Position numbers and translations under genes: made by a program
The notes under the pieces: generated by a model
Seen by the model: the letters and a program-made list of their open reading frames with translations, nothing else
Databases searched by the model: none
What the model was told of the DNA's origin: nothing
Part shown: in pieces, positions 15,886 through 23,971 of the stretch
Position numbering within the stretch: the stretch's first letter is position 1
Layout of the letters: every line of letters begins with the position of its first letter
Assembly: GCA_013203245.1 (NCBI GenBank)
Contig: JABMOR010000095.1
Location: 1-25,813 of the forward strand
DNA: 25,813 nucleotides
From: Candidatus Nitrosopumilus sp.
Lineage (GTDB): Archaea; Thermoproteota; Nitrososphaeria; Nitrososphaerales; Nitrosopumilaceae
Direction of reading: 5' to 3'

Positions 15886-17129
15886 ATGGTTACTTCTTAC
15901 CAGAAATTCTATGAAGCAATTCATGTAGAAGCCACAAGAAAAACTTACCAGATTTACATTAAAAAATTCCTAGATTATGCTAATGAAGACTATGGCAGCA
16001 TAGTGAAACTATCGCAATCTCAAATTGAAGATATAGTATTCAACTATGTAATTCACCTAAAAGATCTAATTGAGAGAACAGGGAAACTAGCCCCAACTCT
16101 TACAATACCATGACTTCACCAATTAAACTATTTTTAGACATGAATGATATTTTGCTCAACTGGCTGAAAATTAAAAAATATTTTCCTGCAAAAAGACCAG
16201 TGGCTAATCAGTTACCATACACAGATGATGATGCTAGAGAATTGTTAGCAGCAACAACCAGTGTTAGAAACAAAGCATTCATCCACTTTCTAGCTGCAAC
16301 AGGTTGTAGAGTTGGGGCAATTCCTGAATTAACAATAGAAGATGTAAAACAAATTGAAGAAGGAGCAGTAGTTACAATTTACAAAGATACAACTGAAGAA
16401 TACAGAACATGTTTAACTCCTGAAGCACTGTATAATTTAAAAAAATATCTATCTCAGAGAATAAATACAAACACAGATTCACCATTGTTTACTACAAAAA
16501 ACAATGTAGATTCTTTAAGTTTAGATGCAGCAGGCGATGTAATTAGACATATTAGAAAACAAGCAAAACTTACAGTTGATAATGGTAGAAAAACAACCAA
16601 AGGCAAATCACAGAATCATGCATTTAGAAAACGTTTCACACTTTGTTTAGCAAATGCGGACATTCAATCAAAATTTATTGAATACATGATGGGACATTAT
16701 GAAAAACAGGACAGATATTATTTCAAACCAAGTAATGAAGATCTGTGGTTTCAATACAAAAAAGCAATTAAAATTCTGACTTTAGATAAATCCAAGTCTA
16801 TGAAATATGAATTAGAACAAAACAAAGTGATTATAGACGATTATGAAAAGAAATTACAAGAAAAAGTATCTGAAATTGAGAATAGATACGAAGATGTTAT
16901 CGGAGCATTAGAAATGGAAGTATGGGTTTCAAAGATGAAAAATTACTTCTTAGATCAACTAGAAGGAAGAGGTCATGTTCATGCAGATAAAGAATATATT
17001 TCAAAAATGCGTGATTTTGTTAATACATCTACTACCTCATCAGAAGCATTGGAAACACTTGGGGGAGGAGATGAATTAGTAAATTTTATGAAAAAATGGG
17101 AAAGTTTAGGCAAACATAAAGCTAAATGA
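15886..17129 (+). pseudogene. Tyrosine recombinase/integrase split by a frameshift
   Basis: Two reading frames together make one integrase of about 414 residues. The first (15886-16113, 75 residues) is the N-terminal SAM-like DNA-binding part (EATRKTYQIYIKKFLDYA). The second (16110-17129, 339 residues) holds the catalytic domain with Arg in TGCRVGAIPEL (R67), Lys92, HAFR (H170, R173), MMGHY (H196) and nucleophile Tyr203 or Tyr204, plus a C-terminal coiled coil. Adding one base to the C4 run at 16091-16094 joins them as KLAPNSYNTMTSPIKLF. They also overlap as ATGA at 16110-16113, so coupled translation of two polypeptides, or a sequencing error, cannot be excluded. It starts 82 bp from eL15, divergently. 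No tRNA target or att repeat is visible nearby. Confidence 0.82.
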
Positions 17130-17169
17130 ATTAATAATTTACAATTTTGATATTTTGAAGAGGGTATGA

Positions 17170-17361
17170 TTAGTTTTCATCAATTATTGTGATTGTTGGT
17201 TTTTTGTCATCTGAATCAGATTGCAAATCATCCTCACAGACATCACAATATTGTTTTATCAAACCTCGTAGGATTTCACTCTTGGAAATACCCTCATCTA
17301 TACAAAATGTCTCAAATCGTTCATAATCAGAATCATCAAGTTTTGCTCCAACCACTTTCAT
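17170..17361 (-). CDS. Ribbon-helix-helix (CopG/Arc-type) transcriptional regulator
   Basis: A 63-residue protein from ATG at 17361. VVGAKLDDSDYERFETFCIDEGISKSEILRGLIKQYC matches the beta-strand, helix A, turn (EGISKSE) and helix B of ribbon-helix-helix DNA-binding domains, which act as dimers. An acidic tail with two further Cys follows. The frame continues 15 codons upstream to 17406, but that stretch has no RHH similarity and covers a TATA-like TTTTAATTCT and a GGTTAACC palindrome, so I take it as promoter. It is convergent with the integrase and downstream of the broken surface-protein gene. Autoregulation through the GTTAAC sites is inferred. Confidence 0.82.
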   Translation of the reverse strand: MKVVGAKLDDSDYERFETFCIDEGISKSEILRGLIKQYCDVCEDDLQSDSDDKKPTITIIDEN

Positions 17362-17392
17362 AAATTGACTAATGAAAATTAGAATTAAAACA

Positions 17393-17444
17393 ACGAGGTT
17401 AACCATGTTTACAAAAATTAACGGGGTTAACTAAGTTAACTTAG
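17393..17444. promoter_or_regulatory. GTTAAC operator-like array upstream of the RHH gene
   Basis: Three GTTAAC cores lie in 52 bp: GGTTAACC (17397-17404), GGTTAAC (17425-17431) and the 14-bp perfect palindrome CTAAGTTAACTTAG (17431-17444). The first two are parts of an 11-bp direct repeat (ACGAGGTTAAC / ACGGGGTTAAC, 28 bp apart). The first abuts the likely TATA box of the RHH gene, where binding would repress it. Confidence 0.55.
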
Positions 17445-17485
17445 AATATTAAACTCAAAATAGAGGTCTATCAAAATTTTACCTG

Positions 17486-18932
17486 TTATTGGTATGAATC
17501 AAGAAGATTATTCATAATAATTTGAGCCCTTTCAGATTCAAAAACCACATTCTGTTGTAATTCTAGATTGTTTCTTCTGTCAATTCTTTCAGAATATTCA
17601 AGACTAGTAGAATCTTCAAAATCAGCATAAGATGTCATGCATGTAGGACAGTACTCAAGTAATTGTTCAATAGCGTTATTGGCTTGAGTTACTTTGTATT
17701 CTATAAAGTCTGAATGCATTCTAGTCATTATTGATGATGTATCTTGAATTTTTTCTGGCATTACATAGTCCATAGTCCACAAACCATAGTCTAGTGACCA
17801 TGAATTGCCAAACTCATCAACTGCACTAGTCTTACTTGTTTCAGTCAAATGATATATTTGTCCTTTGTTGATTCCATCATACTCTTTTGGAGGATTTAGA
17901 GATTCTCCGACTACTTCAATTCCGTGATTGTAATAATTTTGCCATGCATTGCGTTTGACATCCCAAACATTTGTTCCAAGTATGTTGAAATCAAGTGGAG
18001 CTCTAAAAGTATGAGTAACTTTGACTATGAGACACTTTGTTTGCATTTCATCGGAACAGTATCCTTCAGAAGTAGTAACTTTGATTTTATCTAAAACATT
18101 TTCAGGATCATCTAAAGTAATTGTTTCAATGCCATCAAATGTCCTATCCCAATTAATTACAGCCTTACTCTTTCCAATTGATTCACCACTAGCAAGACCA
18201 AATGCTAACTCTAAATGAGATATGTTATCTAGACCTTGATCATCATAAATTTTGAACTCTGCTACATTTTGTTTTCCTACACTAACAGTTACAAGTGGAT
18301 ATGGTGTAAAGTAACGTTCAACATCTATAGAATTACCATTATACGTAAAGCCATTATCTACTATTCGTTTATTATTTTTATCAATGCCAAGTGTTGGGGC
18401 TTCACAATTAGAACAACCACCTCCACTATTAGAAGTGACAGTAGCTGCAACAAACAATCCAAAGTCACCAGTTAATGAAGAGCTAAGAGTATTAGTTAAA
18501 CCGTGAGTACCGTCTAAACCATTATTTTGACCGTCAAATGCGGTTCCAATTCTCCCATCAGCAGGAAGAGCACCTTGAACAGTTGGTCCCACCAATAGTT
18601 GGGGCAGTACCAGCTGTATCAGCAGTAATTTGTAATGTAGATAAACTAGTCCATAATCCTGAAAAAGTAGCACCAGTTGCAATATTTGGAGTTGCAAATG
18701 TAAAATTGGCTATGACTTCAGCATGAGTCATAGTACCACCATTTGTAGCGTTTGTGTTCGCACTAAATGTAAGAGTTAATGTATCTCCATCAGAATAAGT
18801 GGCATCTCCATCATCAGGATCATTTGCAACCCAGCTAGAAATATCAATCGTATCTGCAAATGCATCTTGGGATAGTCCCAATGTGCCTAAAATCAAAATA
18901 CTCGTAATAACAGGAATTAGAAATTTATTCAT
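17486..18932 (-). pseudogene. Exported surface protein gene interrupted by a single-base frameshift
   Basis: The first part (from ATG 18932) has a signal peptide (ILILGTLGLSQDAFADT) and a DATYSDGDTLTLTFS segment of a kind common in thaumarchaeal surface proteins, but its frame stops at 18558. The rest of the protein is open in another frame to 17486: GALPADGRIGTAFDGQNN, CSNCEAPTLGID, RTFDGIETITLDDPENVLDKI, CSDEMQTKCLIVKVTHTF and a CPTC-containing tail. Removing one base from the run at 18588-18590 fuses them (TIGG-PTVQGALPADG) into about 480 residues. The 403-residue distal frame alone would begin with an out-of-frame Leu-rich artefact and lack a signal. The cause could be a real lesion or a homopolymer error. 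It is secreted by prediction; function unknown. Confidence 0.78.
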
Positions 18933-19120
18933 ACATAGTAGTGAGAAATTAAGAATATAAAGAATTGTATTATTTGTAATCGACACTAATCTCTTTTTTA
19001 AGAGAATTTGGAATTTAAAGGGACTTTTAGTTCAAAATTCTAAAATGAAAAAAAGGTCAAATCAGCAACTTTCTAACTGTAAATCAAAAATCACACCCAA
19101 GCAACGCTAATCAGTAAAAA

Positions 19121-19183
19121 TTCTCTCGAGTGGGGCATCACAAGCCACGCACCCAAAGAGTTTGCTTCCGCAGAAAACTCGAT
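19121..19183. ncRNA. Candidate structured RNA in a GC-rich island
   Basis: In the 335-nt gap 18933-19267 this 60-nt stretch is about half G+C by my count, against about one third around it. It can fold: TCGAGT (19126-19131) pairs with ACTCGA (19177-19182), enclosing GGC(7 nt)GCC at 19134-19146 and a TTTGC-TTCC-GCAGA hairpin (19161-19174). Alternatively GAGTTT/AAACTC (19158-19163 / 19175-19180) closes a longer hairpin. The strand is unclear: a minus-strand reading has a TATA-like TTAATAAC about 25 nt upstream and a T5 run at its end. It is not a tRNA. The rest of the gap holds nothing I can name beyond promoters. Confidence 0.4.
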
Positions 19184-19267
19184 AAATAAACTGGCCTCAA
19201 GTTATTAAAAAAGATTTCTCAGTATTACTTTGAGATTTTTATTGAAGAGTGAGAGTTTTAAAAAAAG

Positions 19268-19927
19268 ATGAAAGCAAAAACATCATCATTAGCAATAATT
19301 TTCATAATTGTGATTTCAGCATTTTTGCCACAAGTTCATGCAGAACCAGCAGTTTCAATAATTATGGAAAAAACAACATATCAGTATTGTGAAAAATTAT
19401 TCTATACCATTAAAGTTTCTGAAATTACAGGAGATCCTGCAATAATTCACATCAGGGATGAAACAGGCAAAGGCAGCAGTGCAATACCAATAGCAATAAA
19501 AGAATTAGAAAATCCAGTCCCATCATTAATTCCATTTGAAGCAGAAATATTTCCACTAGGAAAATATTTCCTAGATGTTGAATATTCTGGTTCAGAATAT
19601 ACAGCAGAATTTAATTTAGTTGATTCAGAAAATATTTGCATTCCAGAAGTGATAAAACAATTTTTGATAGAATGGCTCAATGAAAAAATGCCAGATGGAT
19701 ATCTAATTGATGCGTTTCAAAAATATATAGATCCAAAATTAATTGAGATACCTTTTGAAATTAACGATGAGAATATTCTTGAAATAGATATTCCAGATTG
19801 GGTAAAAAATGTAGCATATTGGTGGGTTCAAGGAATGGTTTCAGATAATGACTTTGCTCAAATGACAAATTATCTTATCGATGAAAAAATTATTTCTTCA
19901 CATGTGGGAATAGAAAACGAAATATGA
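19268..19927 (+). CDS. Exported protein with C-terminal WVKN..WW module
   Basis: A 219-residue protein with a signal peptide (1-25, FLPQVHAE). A beta-sandwich-like domain (about 28-118) contains YQYCEKLFYTIKVSEITGDPA and FPLGKYFLDVEYSG. A helical C-terminal module follows: IPDWVKNVAYWWVQGMVSDNDF (175-196), then NYLIDEKII. That module closely resembles a short unit that recurs at the ends of many exported thaumarchaeal proteins. No enzyme motif is seen. Its stop overlaps the next gene's start (ATGA), so the two are coupled. Extracellular or envelope location is inferred; function unknown. Confidence 0.82.
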   Translation: MKAKTSSLAIIFIIVISAFLPQVHAEPAVSIIMEKTTYQYCEKLFYTIKVSEITGDPAIIHIRDETGKGSSAIPIAIKELENPVPSLIPFEAEIFPLGKYFLDVEYSGSEYTAEFNLVDSENICIPEVIKQFLIEWLNEKMPDGYLIDAFQKYIDPKLIEIPFEINDENILEIDIPDWVKNVAYWWVQGMVSDNDFAQMTNYLIDEKIISSHVGIENEI

Positions 19928-20439
19928 ACAAACATTCAATCATCACAATAATAGCAATAATTGTAATTATAACCCCAATTGCATATTCAGGATTAAGCAT
20001 CATAGGAGTACATCAATTAGAATACAGATGGGATAGTCCAGGGGAATTTAATTTCTTTGCAATGCTAAACCAAGGAGAAATAGAATTTTGTAATATAATG
20101 CCATTTTGGATAACTTTTCAAAAATTTGAAATATCTACATTTTACCAATCAAAACATCTAGGTTCATCTACAGTACAACCATTAACAATTGATCCGTATT
20201 CATCAGTAGTAAAAGACACAATTTTTACAAGTGAAGAAATGCCAGAAGCTCAACATATTTTCATGACATTTGATTTTATGTTTAATGGAGGCAACATCAG
20301 ACTTGATCCTAATCAATTCATCATCGTAATTGATGTAGATACACCTATTCTAGGAATTATTCCATACTCTACAACAACTCAGATTTCAGGATTTGAACTT
20401 GATAAAATTATGAATGCAGAAGATTTGTCTTGTAATTAA
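19924..20439 (+). CDS. Membrane-anchored protein of unknown function
   Basis: A 171-residue protein with one N-terminal hydrophobic helix (about 5-27), either a signal anchor or a signal peptide, and an extracellular beta-rich domain. The domain includes YRWDSPGEFNFFAML, EFCNIMPFWITFQKFEI and RLDPNQFIIVIDVDTPILGI. Cys occur only at about 59 and near the C-terminus. It overlaps the preceding exported-protein gene by 4 bp (ATGA), so the pair probably acts together at the cell surface. It converges on the gene at 20452 with only a 12-bp gap. I do not recognise a family. Confidence 0.8.
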   Translation: MNKHSIITIIAIIVIITPIAYSGLSIIGVHQLEYRWDSPGEFNFFAMLNQGEIEFCNIMPFWITFQKFEISTFYQSKHLGSSTVQPLTIDPYSSVVKDTIFTSEEMPEAQHIFMTFDFMFNGGNIRLDPNQFIIVIDVDTPILGIIPYSTTTQISGFELDKIMNAEDLSCN

Positions 20440-20451
20440 TTTTTAGACGTA

Positions 20452-21342
20452 CTACTTTGTCCACTTACTGAATTGATTTCCAAAGATAGCAATCAATGCA
20501 ATAATAACTAAAATAGCTCCGGCAATTACAATTGCAATAATCATCCCCATAACAAATTCAGTACCCATACCTTTACTTGTAGATCCTGATGATTGAATTG
20601 GATCAATTACACATGCTCCATCTTTGAGGACAGTTCCAGGACCACATCTTTCATCTAATACACAAGCCCCGTTTTTGAGAACAGTCCCAGGACCACATTG
20701 TGTTTTTGGTGTATCCACTACTGGTGTGTCTACAACTGGTGTGTCTACAACCGGCTTTGGAACGCATTCGCATGAGCCGTCTGGATTTTGTATTAATCCG
20801 TCTATACAGAGTACGCTGCAGACCAATATTTCCGGTTCTGGTGCGTCTTCAGATGGAATTTCTGAATTTCCAAAAACAGTGCCAATAATTTCTATATCTT
20901 CACTTCCAAAAGGAATTTCAATATTCAAAGTTCTACTTTGAGTGTTTTTAGTTTCAGTGAAATTGGGTTCAATGCCATCAACTAAAACAAAATAATCATC
21001 ATCCATACCATCAAAAATAAAATCCATAAAAGATCTATCAAGAGTTAATTCTAAATTTCCAGGATTTCCAGATACATCAACACCGATTATTAATCCAGCA
21101 TAATCATTACTTGGTTCAAATTCTGTAATCACATTATTAATGACAACTTGATCAACAGTATATTCAACATTAAAGGAAGTACCCTCAACATCAACAGGAA
21201 TTGTTTCAGCATAAACAAGTGCAAATGAAACCATGGTAAAGAAAATCAGACCTAACGAGATTATCAATAGAGAATTAATACTGGGCAAATGCGTGTGTTT
21301 TTCAGAATATAATTCCTTTACAGTGTAATTATTCATTAACAT
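20452..21342 (-). CDS. Membrane-anchored surface protein with VVDTP and CGPGTVLK repeats
   Basis: A 296-residue protein with an N-terminal hydrophobic segment (about 24-45, ALVYAE). A beta-rich domain (50-160) contains FEPSNDYAGLIIGVDVSG and GMDDDYFVLVDG. A Cys motif VCSVLCIDGLIQNPDGSCEC follows, then three VVDTP units, two 17-residue CGPGTVLKxGACV units, and a C-terminal transmembrane helix (about 267-288) with a short basic tail. CGPGTVLK-type repeats recur in thaumarchaeal surface proteins. The architecture predicts an external domain on a Cys-rich stalk anchored in the membrane. ATG at 21342; a second ATG lies two codons downstream at 21336. Function unknown. Confidence 0.82.
   Translation of the reverse strand: MLMNNYTVKELYSEKHTHLPSINSLLIISLGLIFFTMVSFALVYAETIPVDVEGTSFNVEYTVDQVVINNVITEFEPSNDYAGLIIGVDVSGNPGNLELTLDRSFMDFIFDGMDDDYFVLVDGIEPNFTETKNTQSRTLNIEIPFGSEDIEIIGTVFGNSEIPSEDAPEPEILVCSVLCIDGLIQNPDGSCECVPKPVVDTPVVDTPVVDTPKTQCGPGTVLKNGACVLDERCGPGTVLKDGACVIDPIQSSGSTSKGMGTEFVMGMIIAIVIAGAILVIIALIAIFGNQFSKWTK
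20609..20698 (-). repeat. Two 51-bp coding repeats (CGPGTVLK units)
   Basis: Two copies with a 51-bp period encode CGPGTVLKNGACV and CGPGTVLKDGACV in the surface protein at 20452-21342. DNA copies differ at several third positions, so they are not a recent duplication. Confidence 0.75.
20708..20752 (-). repeat. Three 15-bp tandem coding repeats (VVDTP)
   Basis: Units at 20708-20722, 20723-20737 and 20738-20752; the second and third differ by one base. They form a short Pro/Asp stalk in the surface protein and may vary in number by slippage. Confidence 0.8.
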
Positions 21343-21442
21343 ATTGTAACCTTAGAATAGACGTTAAAAACAAAGAGACGACAATTAATCACGTAAAAGT
21401 CAAGCTTTTTTACTTATTTTTAAGATTCACGGAGAAATTATA

Positions 21443-22375
21443 CTAGATGACGCCACGGAGGATTTGAATTATCTTTTCAGCAATCACGTTTGCAGCCAAT
21501 GATTGAGCCTCGCTTGTTTGAGCACCAATGTGAGGTGTTAAAATGACATTATCTAGTTCTGCAAGTTTTGTTCCAATAGCAGGTTCTTTTTCAAACACAT
21601 CTAACGCAGCACCACCTAATGTACCATTTTTGAGTGCATTGTAAAGAGCATCTTCATCAACAACACCACCTCTTGAAGTATTGATAATTTTTGCAGTCTT
21701 TTTCATAGTAGACATTTTTTCTGCATCTAAAAGATGGTATGTAGAATCTAAAAGTGGAACGTGGATAGAAATAAAATCAGAACTTTGTAAAAGTGTGTTC
21801 AAGTCGGCTTTCATTAATCCAACTTCTTTTGCAAATTCTTCATCAATTGGAACTACATCATATCCAATAATATTCATGTTTAATGCTCGTGCAAGTCGTC
21901 CCAATCTTTTTCCAATATTACCTAAACCAATAATTCCTAAATATTTTCCTCGAAGTTCTGTCCCCTTTAGTTCTTTTTTGAGCCATTGCCCATTTCTTAT
22001 TGCTCTATCACCCTTTCCAGTTTGCCTTGCAAGAGACAGCATTAAACCTAAAACTAATTCTGCAACTGCATTCATTGCTCCTTCAACTGCATTAATTACA
22101 CGAATGTCTTTTGCTTTGGCTGCTTCTTGATCAACATTATCCAAACCAACCCCAACTCTCGCAATTATTTTACAATTGTCAGCTTTCTCTATCATTTCTT
22201 TTGTAATTGTAGTTCTGCTTCTAACAATTACAATATTAAAAGTGGAAATTTTCTCCAAGATTTGTTCAGGAGTGATTTCAGGTTCATATGAAACCTTTAG
22301 TCCATTATCTATCAAAATTTTATTCAGTATAGGATCGACTACATCACAAATTAATACAGAATCTTCAAAACTCAT
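21443..22375 (-). CDS. serA: D-3-phosphoglycerate dehydrogenase (short SerA)
   Basis: NAD-dependent oxidation of 3-phosphoglycerate, the first step of serine synthesis. The 310-residue protein has the Rossmann motif GLGNIG (150-155), an NTSRGGVVDEDAL signature with catalytic Arg235, Glu264 in FEKEP and His282 in TPHIGAQT. It ends after the catalytic domain and so lacks the C-terminal ACT domain, making serine feedback as in the long enzyme unlikely. Other 2-hydroxyacid dehydrogenases share these motifs, but RVGVGLDNVD and the whole-length pattern favour SerA. ATG at 22375 with a TATA-like box 27 nt upstream and a weak GAGG site. It lies downstream of nirK with an 82-nt gap and its own promoter. 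Confidence 0.88.
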   Translation of the reverse strand: MSFEDSVLICDVVDPILNKILIDNGLKVSYEPEITPEQILEKISTFNIVIVRSRTTITKEMIEKADNCKIIARVGVGLDNVDQEAAKAKDIRVINAVEGAMNAVAELVLGLMLSLARQTGKGDRAIRNGQWLKKELKGTELRGKYLGIIGLGNIGKRLGRLARALNMNIIGYDVVPIDEEFAKEVGLMKADLNTLLQSSDFISIHVPLLDSTYHLLDAEKMSTMKKTAKIINTSRGGVVDEDALYNALKNGTLGGAALDVFEKEPAIGTKLAELDNVILTPHIGAQTSEAQSLAANVIAEKIIQILRGVI

Positions 22376-22397
22376 GAATCATTTCCTCTATTCACCG

Positions 22398-22406
22398 AAT
22401 ATAATC
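22398..22406 (-). promoter_or_regulatory. TATA-like box of serA
   Basis: GATTATATT on the minus strand, centred about 27 nt before the ATG at 22375, inside the nirK-serA gap; it supports separate transcription of serA. Confidence 0.45.
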
Positions 22407-22420
22407 ATTATGAGTCAAAG

Positions 22421-22440
22421 AATAAAAAATAAGAAAAAGA
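22421..22440 (-). terminator. Oligo-T terminator region after nirK
   Basis: On the minus strand, T5 and T6 runs (complement of 22434-22438 and 22424-22429) follow the nirK stop by about 20-34 nt. Archaeal termination commonly occurs at such U-tracts without a strong hairpin. Confidence 0.5.
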
Positions 22441-22457
22441 TTGAAGTTAGTACCGAT

Positions 22458-23861
22458 CTATGGTACTGGTGGTAATGTTGGTATTACTTCCCATAAAGGA
22501 ATCATACCTGCATTTTTCTTTTCAGAAACGACATCATCACTGTATAGACCATGAATGTTTACTGCTGGATGTGCAATGCTATTTTTGCCCATTGGTGGGA
22601 CAGCATCACTTGGGTTACCTAATGCGTATGCATATGAAGGAACAGCATCAGTTAAGATACCTGCATCAATCAATCTTGGGTTTAATCCAAATGGATCACC
22701 TGCAACGAATAGACCAATACCGCCAGTGTAAATTGCTGCATAGTCATGGTTTACTAGTGCGTATGCACCTGGTTCGTCAAATACTACATCTACAATCATG
22801 TTCTGTGAACCACCAAGCAACCATGTTTCAGTTGCTGCTGATTGAACTCTGTTGCCTTGTGTAACTCTGTCCAAGATTTCTCCAACAATGTGGAAAAATA
22901 CTGGTTCGTTACCATGGTTTTCAACAAATAATCTTACATGTTGATCATTTTCAACATACAAGAGTTGTGATTGCATATTTTCTAGTTCAAGACCATTCCA
23001 TGGTTGTGCTACAAAGATGTTTTTGTTTGCATCACCCTTTAGAAGGATGTTGTGTAACATGTTTGGAACATATCCAAATTGGATACCGTTAACGACTGTA
23101 GCAGAGTTTTGATGCTTGAACATTGCTCCTGCATCATAATTGCCATCTTCGTTAAGATACAATTGGTTGAACTGTAGTTGGAACTCTAATGCGTCTGCAT
23201 CGTAGAACTGTCTATCTAATTCACCGCTTCCACTTGTTTTCTCTACCATTAATTTCTTGTATCCGTTGGCTGGATCAACAATTGCAATTCCATACATGCC
23301 GGAAAATACGTGTTGGTCCATTCCAATTAAGTGAACACCAGAACAGTGGTATTTGAAAACACCTGCGGATTCAGCGATGTAACAGTATTGGCTTGTCTCT
23401 CCAGGGTTAACTGAATCAAAGCTCAAAGCTGATATTTGTGATGCGTGCATGTCGTTACCGTGACCAGTAACTTCATCGGCTGGAATTGAAAGTGTCATTT
23501 GTACAACGTCACCTTGTGTAACTCTTAGTGTTGGTCCTGGGACTTGTCCACTAAAGGTCATGGCGTTGTAAGTTTTTCCTCCCATAATTGGAAGTTCGAG
23601 ACTTTCACCAGTTAGATTGAACTCAACTACGTTGCGTCCAGTATCTGCAAGTGCACCACAATCAGTTTCTGCGAATGCTTGAGGCATTACTAGCTGTAAA
23701 CCGCCCATATTACGGATTTCATCCATGACATTGACGTCCATTTGAGACATGTCAAGGGCTTGTCCACTAATTTGGGTTTGTGTGTATGTGCTTCCGAATA
23801 AGGTTGCCCCCATTACAGCTACTGCTGCAATAGTAAAGAGCATACTAATACGCTTATTCAT
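22458..23861 (-). CDS. nirK: NirK-type copper nitrite reductase / multicopper oxidase
   Basis: Exported two-domain cupredoxin enzyme that reduces nitrite to NO in classical members. In ammonia-oxidising archaea it is abundant, with a debated role in ammonia oxidation. The 467-residue protein has an N-terminal hydrophobic signal/anchor (about 5-25). The ligand set is complete: type 1 copper H134, C173, H184, M189 and type 2 copper H139, H172 and H372. The catalytic pair D137 (in HGNDMH) and H324 (FHIVGE) is also kept. The C-terminal tail (from about 390) is Pro-rich with MGKNSIAHPAVNIHG. ATG at 23861 has a strong TATATA box 26 nt upstream. The spacing HC..H is two residues longer than in bacterial NirK. 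Confidence 0.94.
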   Translation of the reverse strand: MNKRISMLFTIAAVAVMGATLFGSTYTQTQISGQALDMSQMDVNVMDEIRNMGGLQLVMPQAFAETDCGALADTGRNVVEFNLTGESLELPIMGGKTYNAMTFSGQVPGPTLRVTQGDVVQMTLSIPADEVTGHGNDMHASQISALSFDSVNPGETSQYCYIAESAGVFKYHCSGVHLIGMDQHVFSGMYGIAIVDPANGYKKLMVEKTSGSGELDRQFYDADALEFQLQFNQLYLNEDGNYDAGAMFKHQNSATVVNGIQFGYVPNMLHNILLKGDANKNIFVAQPWNGLELENMQSQLLYVENDQHVRLFVENHGNEPVFFHIVGEILDRVTQGNRVQSAATETWLLGGSQNMIVDVVFDEPGAYALVNHDYAAIYTGGIGLFVAGDPFGLNPRLIDAGILTDAVPSYAYALGNPSDAVPPMGKNSIAHPAVNIHGLYSDDVVSEKKNAGMIPLWEVIPTLPPVP

Positions 23862-23883
23862 AATGCAACGGGTTGCCGATTCC

Positions 23884-23890
23884 TATATAA
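23884..23890 (-). promoter_or_regulatory. TATA box of nirK
   Basis: TTATATA on the minus strand, centred 26 nt before the ATG at 23861. It is the clearest TATA box in the window, in keeping with high expression of nirK in these organisms. Confidence 0.6.
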
Positions 23891-23971
23891 TAATTCCCAT
23901 TATTGGTCAAAGTGAAATTATGAAGATACCTAAAAAAGAATGAATAATAGGAAAAATTCAGTAAAGTCAAC

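Noticed and set aside
17362..17406. Fifteen-codon N-terminal extension of the RHH protein (start at 17406)
   Set aside because: Hydrophobic residues unlike RHH proteins; the stretch contains the likely TATA box and an operator palindrome.
19091..19200. GC-rich island as a tRNA or 5S rRNA
   Set aside because: No acceptor stem, T-loop GTTC motif or 5S consensus can be fitted on either strand.
20609..20752. Closely spaced repeats that might suggest a CRISPR-like array
   Set aside because: They keep the reading frame of the surface protein, have no spacers and encode VVDTP and CGPGTVLK units.
21380..21425. Hairpin-like GTAAAAG...CTTTTTTAC between serA and the surface protein gene as a terminator
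   Set aside because: The stem is imperfect and the T-run is on the strand opposite to both flanking genes.
22460..22864. Long plus-strand frame antisense to nirK
   Set aside because: Its composition is that of a reverse-frame shadow of nirK, with no recognisable domain or promoter.
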